A stretch of 64,000 nucleotides of DNA. Origin: Pelagibacterium xiamenense. Its GTDB lineage: Bacteria > Pseudomonadota > Alphaproteobacteria > Rhizobiales > Devosiaceae. The DNA is taken from contig NZ_JAJOYS010000002.1 of assembly GCF_021166475.1 (NCBI RefSeq), positions 806,001 to 870,000 of the forward strand, in the 5' to 3' direction. The notes beneath the pieces were generated by a model. That model was not told the DNA's origin and made no database searches. It worked only from the letters and a program-made list of their open reading frames with translations. Positions 8,125 through 17,244 of the stretch are shown one piece after another (within the stretch, counting starts at the first letter, position 1; every line of letters begins with the position of its first letter). Both the position numbers and the translations under genes were made by a program.

Positions 8125-9453
8125 CTACTCTCGTACGACGCGTTTCGAATTCCATTGGCGCGGCAGGATGTCGGGGCGTTCGACAACCACGTCCTCTTCC
8201 TCCACATCGGCGACGTTCTTGAGAAAAACACCCGGCATGCCGCCTGGATAGGGCACGAGCCCCACCACCCTGCCGCCAGCGTCCTTCACCCAGGCATTGG
8301 CGCGCCCCGAACCATCGGGAGGCGGTGCAAGATCCGCCGCTGTCGGTCTGAGATCGTAGCGGAGGGCTGTGCCATACGGACCGGGCCTCTGGGCGAGAAA
8401 GATGCGGCGCAATTGCGCACCGCAAATCCGCCCGGGGGCGTGTGCCACAAAATTGATAGCCCCCGCCATACTGCCAGAAATGTCCTCCGCGACGAGTCCA
8501 CTGACCGAACCCGCTGGCCGGTCCGGCCTCCTGTCGACTACCGTCACCGTCAGGGCCTCACCCGAACCCCAAAAACCGTCCGGCGTTTCCTCGCAATCGA
8601 GCACAATGCGCGAGAACCGAACATTGGTGACATCCCCACCATCGCGGGAGAAAACACCCAGGCCGCGGTTCGACGCCACGATCTCGCAATCCTCAAAAAC
8701 GATGTCCGAAACCGGCGAATGCGTCTCGGTCCCGATCTTGAGCGCGCACGACCGGCTTTCGATCAGGCACTTGACGACGCGCACCCGCCGACACGGCCCG
8801 ATCGGCACGCCATCGGGCCCGGCCGTTGTCTTGAGCACGATCCCGTCATCCGCCGTGCGGATTTCCATGTGCTCGATGAGTACATCCTCGCACGAATCCA
8901 CCACAAAACCGTCCGTATTGGGCATGCGCCTATCGTTATCGACCCGCACGCCACGGGCCGTGAGGTTCCGGCAAGCGATGGCATGGATGGTCCACATGGG
9001 CGAAGCACGTACGCTGAACCCTTCAAGCCTCACGTCAGTGCACTCATCGAGAACAATGACGCGGGGCCGCAGGCGCGCCGGCGTCCAGGTCCCCATCACC
9101 GGATCGTCGCCAGCGATGAACGACGCGCCGCCCGCCTCGATCGTCCCCATCCCGGTAATCGCGATCCCCCGCGCGCCCCGCGCGACGATCATCGCGCGAT
9201 CGCTGTCTTCGGCGATCACGCGTACGGTCGTTTCAAGATAGGCGTCGTAATCCGGTTCCGGCAGCAACACCGCTCCAAGTGCGAGGTGCAGATCGACATG
9301 CGACCGCAGAACAAGCCCACGGCACCGGTGGACCCCGGCCTCCAGTACCACCCTGCCGCCGCCGGCGGCATGCGCCTCATCGATTGCCGCCTGCACCCGC
9401 CCGGTCGCGTCCGCGGCATCGGCCACGACGGGAAAATCTGCAATCCTGGTCAC
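8125..9453 (-). CDS. GH28-like right-handed beta-helix glycosidase (polygalacturonase family)
   Basis: A 442-residue protein with the coil pattern of the pectin-lyase fold. It begins with a pectate-lyase-superfamily opening (FPVVADAADATGRVQAAIDEAH). The mid-section carries the three GH28 catalytic aspartates, in NTDGFVVDSCEDVLIEH and RTADDGIVLKT. The usual GHG histidine motif is replaced by KIGTETHS, and I see no RIK motif. The clan is therefore secure, but polygalacturonase activity is not. There is no clear signal peptide. The GTG start at 9453 has a poorly spaced AAGG before it; a later start is possible. It is divergent from the alpha-mannosidase and convergent with the ATPase gene, with stop codons touching. 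It probably trims intracellular pectic oligomers. Confidence 0.75.
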   Translation of the reverse strand: MTRIADFPVVADAADATGRVQAAIDEAHAAGGGRVVLEAGVHRCRGLVLRSHVDLHLALGAVLLPEPDYDAYLETTVRVIAEDSDRAMIVARGARGIAITGMGTIEAGGASFIAGDDPVMGTWTPARLRPRVIVLDECTDVRLEGFSVRASPMWTIHAIACRNLTARGVRVDNDRRMPNTDGFVVDSCEDVLIEHMEIRTADDGIVLKTTAGPDGVPIGPCRRVRVVKCLIESRSCALKIGTETHSPVSDIVFEDCEIVASNRGLGVFSRDGGDVTNVRFSRIVLDCEETPDGFWGSGEALTVTVVDRRPDRPAGSVSGLVAEDISGSMAGAINFVAHAPGRICGAQLRRIFLAQRPGPYGTALRYDLRPTAADLAPPPDGSGRANAWVKDAGGRVVGLVPYPGGMPGVFLKNVADVEEEDVVVERPDILPRQWNSKRVVRE

Positions 9454-9703
9454 ACCTTATCTCACGAAATTATTTTCGGAATCGCACGAATAACACCGGA
9501 GCCACAAATCATGCGGAGCGGAAACTATCTCTGATTATGCTGAAATTCGGCAGTTGAGAAGACGGATTCTCGATAGTAATGTCGTTGGGGCCAGACGAAA
9601 GTAGATGAAAATATTTCAAGGCCAAGGTATGACCGACGGAGGGGGGTACGTTCCCGGCGCACACGTCTCTAACCTCGGCACCCAACCCAGCAATGGACGC
9701 CTT
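9454..9703. promoter_or_regulatory. Divergent control region with GAAAATATTTTC-like sites
   Basis: About 250 bases separate the GH28-like gene from the likely mannosidase start. Two AT-rich imperfect palindromes stand out: CGAAATTATTTTCG at 9466-9479 and TGAAAATATTTCA at 9606-9618. Both resemble the perfect palindrome at 14047-14058. They are plausible sites for the LacI-type protein encoded at 12900, which would couple both genes. Confidence 0.45.
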
Positions 9704-12700
9704 ATGCACAGACTCGCGAAAATCGACCACCTCCTTGGCACGCTTTCAAGCCGCGTTTTCCGACCGCTGGGTACCGAAGTGCCATTGAGAGTGCGATTCG
9801 GTGGACACGAGAGCCGTGCGCAAATCCTCGGCGAGCCGCGCGATACCTGGGATGACGTCGATAGTGATCTCGTTTGGGGCGAACCCGGCAGCTACACGTG
9901 GTTCGCAGGTTGTACCGAAATCCCCCGGTCCGCTGTCGGCGAGCGCATCGCCATGCGGGTCGAAGCCCAGTTCGGCTACGTGATGGGTCGGTCCGACCCG
10001 CAATGTCTCGTGCGGGTCAACGGACAGATTGCGCAAGGCGTCGACGGCAACCACCGCGAAGTCCTCCTGACCGAACGCGCCGTGGCCGGAGAGCACTTCG
10101 ATATCCTGATCGAGGCCGGCACCATCGAGGATCGGCGCCAGCTGGGATTTGCCGTCTCACTCCATATCCATGACACGCAAACCGAGAAGGTCTACTACGA
10201 CCTCCGCGTCCCCGTAGACGTCGCGCGCCTACTGCCCGAAGACGACGCCCGCCGCCACCTGATCCTCACCCATGTAAACGCCGCGCTCGCCGAAATCGAC
10301 TTCCGCCCCGGTGATCCTGGCCGTTACCGCGCAAGCCTCAATCGTGCCGAGCGCATCGCCGCGCAGATCTATGACGCCGCGGATTTCGAGAAAAAACCCA
10401 CGATCATCGCCACCGGCCATACCCATATCGACGTCGCGTGGCTCTGGCGGCTGCGCGAGACCCGCCAGAAGATGGCACGCTCGATGGCGACAGCGCTCAA
10501 GCTGATGGAGGAGTATCCCGACTACCGCTTCATGTATAATCAGGGCGTACTGCTCGACTGGCTCAACGAGGACTACCCCGAACTCTTCGCCCGCATAAAG
10601 GACCGCAAGACCGAGGGCCGTTTCGAGATCGAAGGGGCGCTTTGGCTCGAACCGGATGCCAATATTACAAGTGGCGAATCCTTCGTCCGCCACATCCTTC
10701 ACGGCGTCCACTACCACGAAGAGACCTTCGGCGTCCGCCCGCGCATCGTCTGGTTACCCGACACCTTCGGTTACACAGCCGCGTTGCCGCAACTGATGGC
10801 GCTCGCCGGGCTCGACGTCTTCGTCACCCACAAGCTTTCCTGGAACGACACCAACCGGATGCCCTACGAGACCTTCTTCTGGCAGGGCATCGACGGCACG
10901 CGCGTGCCCGCCTACTTCCTCACGACCCAGCCGTACACGTCCACATCCATCGGCACGACCTATAACCCCGATCTGAAACCTACCCACGTCATGGGGACCT
11001 GGAAACGCTACGGCCAGCAGGCACTCAACGACGAATTGTTCCTCGTTTATGGCCATGGCGACGGCGGCGGCGGCCCCACGCGCGAAATGCTTGAAAACGT
11101 CCGCCGGATGGAACGCGGCATTCCGGGTTGCCCGAAGGTGAAGCACGAACCCATGCGACCGTTCTTCGACCGGCTGCTGAAAAAGATGCATGCCGATCCG
11201 GCAAGCTTTCCGACATGGGTCGGCGAACTCTATCTCGAATTCCACCGCGGCACCCTCACGTCAGTCGCCAAAAACAAACGCAACAACCGTCTCGCCGAAA
11301 ACGCCCTGCGTGAAATTGAGGCCCTTGCGGTACTCGCGATGACAGCCCGCGATCACCCGTACCCGGCCGAGCGCCTGCACAAGCTCTGGCGCATCGCACT
11401 CCTCAATCAGTTTCACGACATCCTGCCCGGTTCATCGATCGGCGGCGTCTATGAAGACAGTGACCGCGATTACGCCGCGTTCTTCACCGAGGCCGATACG
11501 CTGTTGGCCGAACTGGCCGGCACCCTCGCGCCCGAGGGCGAATACGTGCTCTTCAATGTCCTTCCCCGACGGCGCAACGGACTCGTGACGTTTCCCGGCG
11601 CCGATCCCCAGACCATCGTCGACGGCGGCACCTCGATACCGACCCAGACCATCCATCGCCCAGACGGAACGGTTGAGCAGGCAGCGCCGCTTGTCGATGT
11701 ACCAGCCACAGGCATACGCAACGTCAGCGTTAAGCCCAGCGGACAGAGGGCCACTTCCACCTCAACCGAGTTCTCCATCTCCAAGCGCCACATCGAAAAC
11801 GCAATTCTTGCCGTAGCGCTCGACGAGGGAGGGCGCATCGCCTCCGTTCACGACAAGCGCAACGGCCGCGATCTGATCCTCCCCGGCCAGCCCGCCAACC
11901 GCCTGCAAGCCTTCCGCGACATGCCCGTCGCCTACGACGCCTGGGAGATTGATCCCGATTTCGAAGATCAATCCTGGGAGATCGACGACCTGGCTTCCGC
12001 ACAAGTCGTCGAAACTGGCCCCCACCGCGCTGCGGTCCGCCTCGAATGGCGCTACGAGCGCTCGCGCATCGTCCAGATCGTCGCCCTCGAGGCCGGTTCT
12101 GCGCGGCTTGATTTCGACACATGGATCGACTGGCATGAAGAGCACACGCTCCTCAAGACAGCCTTCCCGCTCAATATCAAGGCCGATAGGGCAACCGCCG
12201 AGATCCAGTTCGGCCACGTCGAGCGCCCCACCTACCGCAACACGTCCTGGGACCGCGCACGCTTTGAGTGTGCGATGCACCGCTGGGTAGACCTGTCAGA
12301 ACCCGATTTCGGCGCCGCGCTTTTGAACGACTGCAAGTATGGCTACGACGCCAGGGACACGACGCTCCGGCTGACGATCCTGCGCGCGCCCACCGACCCG
12401 TGGCCCGAGGCGGACCGGGACCAACACCGTTTCCGCTATGGCCTCTTCGTCCATCACGGCACGTTTGCCGCCGAAGGCGTACCGGCCGAAGCCGAAGCCT
12501 TCAACCTGCCGCTGCGCCTACTCCCCGGCGCGGTCGGCGGAGCCCGCGCCACCGCAGAACTCCTTTCACTGAGCGGTCACGGAGTTACGGTCGAAAGCAT
12601 CAAGCGCGCGGAAGATGGCGACGGCATTGTCCTGCGAATCTGGGAAACGCGCGGATACCACACCGAGACAGGGTTCGACCTTCCACCCGAATTCGACACT

Positions 12701-12817
12701 GCGCAGGAGGTGGACCTTCTCGAACGCGAGCCACGCCCCCTGCCAGTCGCCGGCCAACGCGTGACCTTGGGTCTGGCACCATTCCAGATTCGCACGATCC
12801 GATTGGGGAGAAGCTGA
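9704..12817 (+). CDS. GH38 alpha-mannosidase
   Basis: A long protein of about 1037 residues. It shows the GH38 metal/catalytic set: HTHIDVAWLWRLRETRQK (His241, Asp243), the nucleophile Asp353 in WLPDTFGYTAALPQ, the GHGDGGGGPTREM loop and the late metal-site histidine in QFHDILPGSSIGG (His571). The remainder is the beta-sandwich C-terminal half. There is no signal peptide. The open frame extends to an ATG at 9605, but that segment contains the operator-like site at 9606. The family usually begins near MHRLAKIDHLL, so I take 9704; the ribosome site there is weak. It should release alpha-linked mannose (or a related sugar) in the cytoplasm. Its presence among pectin genes suggests glycoprotein or gum side chains as substrate (inference). 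Confidence 0.88.
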   Translation: MHRLAKIDHLLGTLSSRVFRPLGTEVPLRVRFGGHESRAQILGEPRDTWDDVDSDLVWGEPGSYTWFAGCTEIPRSAVGERIAMRVEAQFGYVMGRSDPQCLVRVNGQIAQGVDGNHREVLLTERAVAGEHFDILIEAGTIEDRRQLGFAVSLHIHDTQTEKVYYDLRVPVDVARLLPEDDARRHLILTHVNAALAEIDFRPGDPGRYRASLNRAERIAAQIYDAADFEKKPTIIATGHTHIDVAWLWRLRETRQKMARSMATALKLMEEYPDYRFMYNQGVLLDWLNEDYPELFARIKDRKTEGRFEIEGALWLEPDANITSGESFVRHILHGVHYHEETFGVRPRIVWLPDTFGYTAALPQLMALAGLDVFVTHKLSWNDTNRMPYETFFWQGIDGTRVPAYFLTTQPYTSTSIGTTYNPDLKPTHVMGTWKRYGQQALNDELFLVYGHGDGGGGPTREMLENVRRMERGIPGCPKVKHEPMRPFFDRLLKKMHADPASFPTWVGELYLEFHRGTLTSVAKNKRNNRLAENALREIEALAVLAMTARDHPYPAERLHKLWRIALLNQFHDILPGSSIGGVYEDSDRDYAAFFTEADTLLAELAGTLAPEGEYVLFNVLPRRRNGLVTFPGADPQTIVDGGTSIPTQTIHRPDGTVEQAAPLVDVPATGIRNVSVKPSGQRATSTSTEFSISKRHIENAILAVALDEGGRIASVHDKRNGRDLILPGQPANRLQAFRDMPVAYDAWEIDPDFEDQSWEIDDLASAQVVETGPHRAAVRLEWRYERSRIVQIVALEAGSARLDFDTWIDWHEEHTLLKTAFPLNIKADRATAEIQFGHVERPTYRNTSWDRARFECAMHRWVDLSEPDFGAALLNDCKYGYDARDTTLRLTILRAPTDPWPEADRDQHRFRYGLFVHHGTFAAEGVPAEAEAFNLPLRLLPGAVGGARATAELLSLSGHGVTVESIKRAEDGDGIVLRIWETRGYHTETGFDLPPEFDTAQEVDLLEREPRPLPVAGQRVTLGLAPFQIRTIRLGRS

Positions 12818-12899
12818 AACACCGATGACGCCAACCCGCTTCGCCTATACCGTCGTTGAACGCTCCAGTCGCGCCCCGTCCGCCTGAGGAGCTGGATAG

Positions 12900-13949
12900 A
12901 TGCGCATGCCGCCACGCAAGAAGGTAGGAATCAAGGACGTATCGCGCGAGGCGCAGGTCGCGATCTCGACGGTGTCGCACGTTCTTAACGGCACAGCACC
13001 GATTTCCGCCGAGGTCCGCACGCGTGTGCTGGATGCCGCCCGCCGGCTTGGCTATCTCGCTGAGCGCCAGACCAAGGCGACGATCACAGCGCTCCACACC
13101 GTATTGCTAGCCGTCCCCGACGACGCGCTGCCGGAAAACGAGATCAACCTCTTTTCCTGGACCGTTCTTAACGCCCTCACCCGGGAGTGCGAACGCCGGG
13201 GCGTCCGTCTCGTCCCACTGGCGGGCGGCGGACCGCTGACAGCAAAGAGGATCGTCGAAGCCGCAATGGAAGCCTCCGCTGACGGCATCTTACTGATCAA
13301 CGACGACCGGCGCGAGTTGCTCCACGGCATTTCCAACGCCGGCCTCCTTACGGTTCTGATCAACGGCGAAGACCAGGAAATGAAGGTCGACAGTGTCGCG
13401 CCGGGTAATCGTTTCGCCGCTCAGATGGCCACCGACTGGCTGATATCGCGCGGCCACCGCGAAATCCTGCACCTGACCTGGGAGGGCCGCACCACGATCA
13501 CCCGGCGCCAGGACGGCTTCATCGATGCATTCAGGGCCAACAACATCCCGCGTTCCGGCGCCCACGTCCTTCAGGCGGCCGGATACGAGCCCAAAATGGG
13601 CGAAGACGCGATAGCGGCCTGGCTTAAAGACAATGACGGTCCCGGCGACGTCACCGCGATCTTCTGTGCTGCCGATAACCTGGCACTGGGTGCGATGCGG
13701 GCCTTGACGGCTGCGGGGCTCGACATCCCCGGAGATATCTCCGTCATGGGTTTTGACGGGGTGGCCTTAGGCGAACTCGTCAGCCCCGCACTGACGACCG
13801 TCGATGTACCACTCAACCAGATGGGCCCCGAAGCGCTTCACCTGCTCGAACGGCGTGTACTTGCCAATGACAGCGAACGCGCCGCACAGCGCCTCGAACT
13901 CGGCTGCAAGCTCGTCATCCGCCAAAGTGTCGCCGCCCCACGCACATAG
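12900..13949 (+). CDS. LacI-family transcriptional regulator
   Basis: A 349-residue LacI-type repressor with headpiece KKVGIKDVSREAQVAISTVS followed by HVLNGTAPISAEVRTRVLDAA. The sensor domain contains ADGILLINDDRREL, VTAIFCAADNLALGAMRAL, DISVMGFDGVALGELVSP and LTTVDVPLNQMG. GAGGAG lies eight bases upstream of the ATG. It follows the mannosidase gene by 82 bases in the same direction and precedes the transporter operon at 14249. The GAAAATATTTTC-type palindromes before both gene groups are the best candidate operators. The effector is unknown. Confidence 0.9.
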   Translation: MRMPPRKKVGIKDVSREAQVAISTVSHVLNGTAPISAEVRTRVLDAARRLGYLAERQTKATITALHTVLLAVPDDALPENEINLFSWTVLNALTRECERRGVRLVPLAGGGPLTAKRIVEAAMEASADGILLINDDRRELLHGISNAGLLTVLINGEDQEMKVDSVAPGNRFAAQMATDWLISRGHREILHLTWEGRTTITRRQDGFIDAFRANNIPRSGAHVLQAAGYEPKMGEDAIAAWLKDNDGPGDVTAIFCAADNLALGAMRALTAAGLDIPGDISVMGFDGVALGELVSPALTTVDVPLNQMGPEALHLLERRVLANDSERAAQRLELGCKLVIRQSVAAPRT

Positions 13950-14248
13950 CGCGCCAGTGGCATCCCAATGCCCCCATTGTTAACGCACTGAGAATCCTAC
14001 CGTCTTCGATCCGGAGCGAAGCATGCGCTTGGCCGCATGAACTTATGAAAATATTTTCTTATTGATTCAGACATCGTTTCTAGCAATTGTACCGCGGGAA
14101 GCGCGCCTTATGCCCCTAAAATGCTAGAAATGCATTAAAAGGGCAAAGGTACGCAGACCGGAGGAAATAGAAAAGTTTTCATAAATACGGTGTCGAGACG
14201 CATCCCGCATGGCACCAGTGTTTTCATAGGGAATAGGGAGGTTAATTC
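13950..14248. promoter_or_regulatory. Promoter/operator region of the Dpp-type transporter operon
   Basis: This 299-base gap has no gene. It is markedly more AT-rich than its surroundings. It holds the perfect palindrome GAAAATATTTTC (14047-14058), a near-palindromic GAAAAGTTTTC (14170-14180) and a third half-site-like TTTTCAT at 14221. AGGGAGG lies before the start at 14249. Confidence 0.55.
14047..14058. promoter_or_regulatory. Operator-like palindrome GAAAATATTTTC
   Basis: A perfect 12-bp palindrome about 190 bp before the transporter operon. It resembles the sites at 9466 and 9606 but not the GGAAAAGCTTTTCC pair at 775/856. A separate regulator, most simply the LacI-type protein at 12900, is implied. 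Confidence 0.5.
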
Positions 14249-16156
14249 ATGAATTCCCTTCGCATACTCGCCGGCATCACGGCGGGACTGGTCGCCTCGA
14301 CGGCATTCGTTTCGTCAGCACTGGCTTTCCAGGAATCGCCGATACTGACCGAGATGGTCGAGGCCGGCGAACTGCCGCCGGTCGACGAACGTCTGCCAGT
14401 CAATCCCACCGTCATCGAGGCGGTCGAAGTGGGTGAATACGGCGGCACGTGGCAGCGTGCCTTTAACGGCCCGGGCGATCGCTGGGGCGCCACCAAGCTG
14501 ATGGAAGAACGCGTTCTGAAGTGGGCGCCGGACGAAAACGGCACCGCAGAGCTCGTGCCGGGCTACATCGAATCCTATTCAGTCAGTGAAGACGCAAAAG
14601 AATACACCTTCACCCTGCTCGAAGGCCTCAAATGGTCGGACGGCCATCCTGTAACCACCGAGGACGTACAGTTTTGGTATGAGGACGTCTTCCTCAACCA
14701 GGAGATCCTGCCCTCGATCGACCCGACCTTCGCCCCTGGCGGCGCACCCATGGAGATCGAGATCGTCGACGACCGCACGTTCACGGTAAAATTCGCCGCG
14801 CCCTACGTCTATTTTCTTCAAATCCTGGCTAAGGATTCGACCGGCGACCCGAGCCTTGACCGCCCGAGCTTCCTGTTCCCCAAACACTATCTCTCGCAGT
14901 TCAACAATCATTACGCGACCGAGGAAGAACTGGCAGCGGCCGCAGAAGAGTTCAACGTCGAAAGCTGGACCGACCTGTGGGGTTCCCGCGGCGCGGCTAC
15001 GGCCTGGTGGTTCAACCCTGACCTTCCGGTGATCACCGCTTGGAAGATCGAAACGCCCCCTCCCGCTGACGTCGTCACGATGGTGCGCAATCCCTACTAT
15101 TACGCCGTCGATCAGGAAGGGAACCAGCTTCCTTACATCGACCGCATTGAGCACCGCCTCTTCCAGGATCCCGAAACGCTCAACTTGATGGTGGCGCAGG
15201 GCCAGATCGACATGCAGGCGCGCCACATTCAGTCTGCGAATTACACGTTCTTCCGTGAAAATGAAGAGCGCGGCGATTACCATATCGACGCCGGACTTTC
15301 GGCGAATGTCTGGTCTCTGGTACCGAACCACAACACCGAAGACGAGGTCCTGGGCGCACTCTTTGCCGATGCGACCTTCCGCGAAGCGCTCAGCATCGCG
15401 ATCGATCGCGAGTTGGTCAACGAACTGGCGTTCTCCGGTCTGGCCGAACCCCGTTCGGCATCGCCAATTACGGGTTCCCCCTATTTTCGCGAAGAGTACG
15501 AACAGCACTGGACCGACTACGATCCTGATCGTGCCAACGAACTGCTCGACAGCATCGGGTTGACCGAACGCGACGGCGCCGGCTTCCGGCTTCGCTCGGA
15601 CGGACAACGCCTCACTCTCGTTGTCGAAGCCAACGACCCCGTGCATTCAGACTCGCTTGAACTGCTAGCGGACAACCTCTCGGATGTGGGTATCGAACTT
15701 CTGCCGCGTATCATCGATCGCACGCAGTGGGATGCCAACCGCGAGAACAACAGCTTCCAGGTTCAGTGGATGCCGTTCGACCGCCTTTCGTACGTGCCGG
15801 CCGATCCGCGCCGCATGATGGGCAGCGACAGTTATGCCAACCAGTACTTCCTCTGGTACGAAACCAGCGGACAATCCGGCATCGAGCCCCCAGCCGACCA
15901 CCCGATCCGCGAAATCTTCGCCGCTTGGGACGAAGCTTCTCAAGCAGGCACGATCGAAGCAGCGGATGCGGCGGTCAATGAGCTGATCGGCGATTTCGTT
16001 GAGGCCGGATTTGTCATCGGTGTTGTCGGGGAGGAGCCGGTCATCAACATCGTGGCAAACGACTTCCATAACCACCGCGAAGGCCTGGTCGAAGACGACA
16101 TCTTCCGCGGCGTGGGCTTCTCGCAGCCCCAGCAGTTCTGGATGGAACAGAACTAA
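14249..16156 (+). CDS. ABC transporter substrate-binding protein, peptide/oligosaccharide type (family 5)
   Basis: A 635-residue exported binding protein. The signal peptide is residues 1 to about 27 (MNSLRILAGITAGLVASTAF, cleavage near ALAFQ). Family 5 features include GEYGGTWQRAFNGPGDRW at the mature N-terminus, YTFTLLEGLKWSDGHPVTTE, VYFLQILAKDST and ATFREALSIAIDREL. The GLKWSDG..T..DV segment is the classical SBP_bac_5 signature. It is longer than typical dipeptide-binding proteins, as in the subgroup linked to plant oligosaccharides. It begins an operon with two permeases and two ATPases that then runs into pectin-processing enzymes. The ligand is therefore more likely an oligogalacturonide or rhamnogalacturonan fragment than a peptide (inference). 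Confidence 0.9.
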   Translation: MNSLRILAGITAGLVASTAFVSSALAFQESPILTEMVEAGELPPVDERLPVNPTVIEAVEVGEYGGTWQRAFNGPGDRWGATKLMEERVLKWAPDENGTAELVPGYIESYSVSEDAKEYTFTLLEGLKWSDGHPVTTEDVQFWYEDVFLNQEILPSIDPTFAPGGAPMEIEIVDDRTFTVKFAAPYVYFLQILAKDSTGDPSLDRPSFLFPKHYLSQFNNHYATEEELAAAAEEFNVESWTDLWGSRGAATAWWFNPDLPVITAWKIETPPPADVVTMVRNPYYYAVDQEGNQLPYIDRIEHRLFQDPETLNLMVAQGQIDMQARHIQSANYTFFRENEERGDYHIDAGLSANVWSLVPNHNTEDEVLGALFADATFREALSIAIDRELVNELAFSGLAEPRSASPITGSPYFREEYEQHWTDYDPDRANELLDSIGLTERDGAGFRLRSDGQRLTLVVEANDPVHSDSLELLADNLSDVGIELLPRIIDRTQWDANRENNSFQVQWMPFDRLSYVPADPRRMMGSDSYANQYFLWYETSGQSGIEPPADHPIREIFAAWDEASQAGTIEAADAAVNELIGDFVEAGFVIGVVGEEPVINIVANDFHNHREGLVEDDIFRGVGFSQPQQFWMEQN

Positions 16157-16197
16157 GGTCCAAGCTCAAGCGGCAAGATAAGCCGTTGCACAAGCAA

Positions 16198-16223
16198 GGA
16201 TGCGCGCCTCCGGGTGCGCGTCC
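16198..16223 (+). promoter_or_regulatory. Stem-loop between binding-protein and permease genes
   Basis: GGATGCGCGC pairs with GTGCGCGTCC as a 10-bp RNA stem with two G-U pairs around CTCCGG, followed by CTTTCGT. It begins 42 bases after the binding-protein stop. It likely sets a high ratio of binding protein to permease by message stabilisation or partial termination. Confidence 0.55.
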
Positions 16224-16244
16224 CTTTCGTCCAGTGGAGGAAAA

Positions 16245-17231
16245 ATGGTCAGTTTTATCGTTCGGCGCATGTTGCTTGCGATACCGACCCTGATCTTTAT
16301 CTCGTTCATCTCGTTCGTGATCATTCAGTTGCCGCCTGGTGACTATGTGACTGCCTACGCCGCGCAGTTGCGCAACGCCGGTGATTACATCACCAAGGCG
16401 CAGGAAGAGATGATGCGCCAACAGCTCGGGCTTAATGATCCGATGCTCGTCCAGTATTGGCGCTGGATCTCCAACATCGTCTTCCGCGGCGATTTCGGCT
16501 TCTCTCTCGAATGGAACAAGCCCGTTGGCGAATTGATCTGGAATCGCCTTGGCCTCACGCTCGCGATTTCATCGCTGAGCCTCGTCTTCACCTGGATTAT
16601 CGCCATTCCCGTCGGTGTCTATTCTGCCACGCGCCAGTATTCGGTTTTCGATTACGTCTTCACAATCTTCGGCTTTCTTGGCAAAGGCATTCCGGACTTC
16701 CTTCTCGCGCTCGTCCTGATGTGGATCGGCTTCGCTTATCTCCAAATGGATGTTGGCGGCCTGATCTCACCGCAATACGAGAACGCACCCTGGACCATAG
16801 ACAAGGTCCTCAATATCCTCTCGCACCTCTGGGTTCCCGTCGTCGTGCTCGCCACCGGCGGCGCCGCAGGGCTGATCCGTGTCATGCGCGCCAACATGCT
16901 CGACGAATTGGGCAAGCCCTATGTCGAAACTGCATATGCGCAGGGCCTGTCGGAACGACAAGTCGTCTGGAATTACCCCGTCCGCGTTGCTTTGAATCCG
17001 TTCATTTCCACGGTGGGTTGGTCGCTCCCGGCGCTCTTTTCCGGCGACGTCATCACCGCGGTAGTGCTGAACCTGCCCACCACTGGCCCGCTGCTTCTGC
17101 AGGCGCTCAAGATGCAGGACATGTATCTTGCCGGTAGCTTCATCCTCATCCTCAGCGTCTTCACCGTCATCGGAACGCTGATATCCGACATCCTGCTCGC
17201 GTGGTTCGACCCGCGCATCCGTTTCGCGTGA
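16245..17231 (+). CDS. Peptide/oligosaccharide ABC transporter permease (DppB type)
   Basis: A 328-residue permease. The ATG at 16245 is preceded by GGAGG, and the protein then begins MVSFIVRRMLLAIPTLIFIS, the usual DppB opening. The longer frame from 16200 has no such context. It has six membrane segments, the periplasmic loop after the first one containing QLPPGDYVTAYAAQL, and the EAA-type loop MRANMLDELGKPYVETAYAQ. It pairs with the DppC-type protein at 17245. Confidence 0.92.
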   Translation: MVSFIVRRMLLAIPTLIFISFISFVIIQLPPGDYVTAYAAQLRNAGDYITKAQEEMMRQQLGLNDPMLVQYWRWISNIVFRGDFGFSLEWNKPVGELIWNRLGLTLAISSLSLVFTWIIAIPVGVYSATRQYSVFDYVFTIFGFLGKGIPDFLLALVLMWIGFAYLQMDVGGLISPQYENAPWTIDKVLNILSHLWVPVVVLATGGAAGLIRVMRANMLDELGKPYVETAYAQGLSERQVVWNYPVRVALNPFISTVGWSLPALFSGDVITAVVLNLPTTGPLLLQALKMQDMYLAGSFILILSVFTVIGTLISDILLAWFDPRIRFA

Positions 17232-17244
17232 GAGAGGACAGATC

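Noticed and set aside
8155-9534. Plus-strand open frame of 459 codons
   Set aside because: Antisense to the GH28-like gene, which has the catalytic aspartate motifs. The plus translation looks like high-GC shadow sequence.
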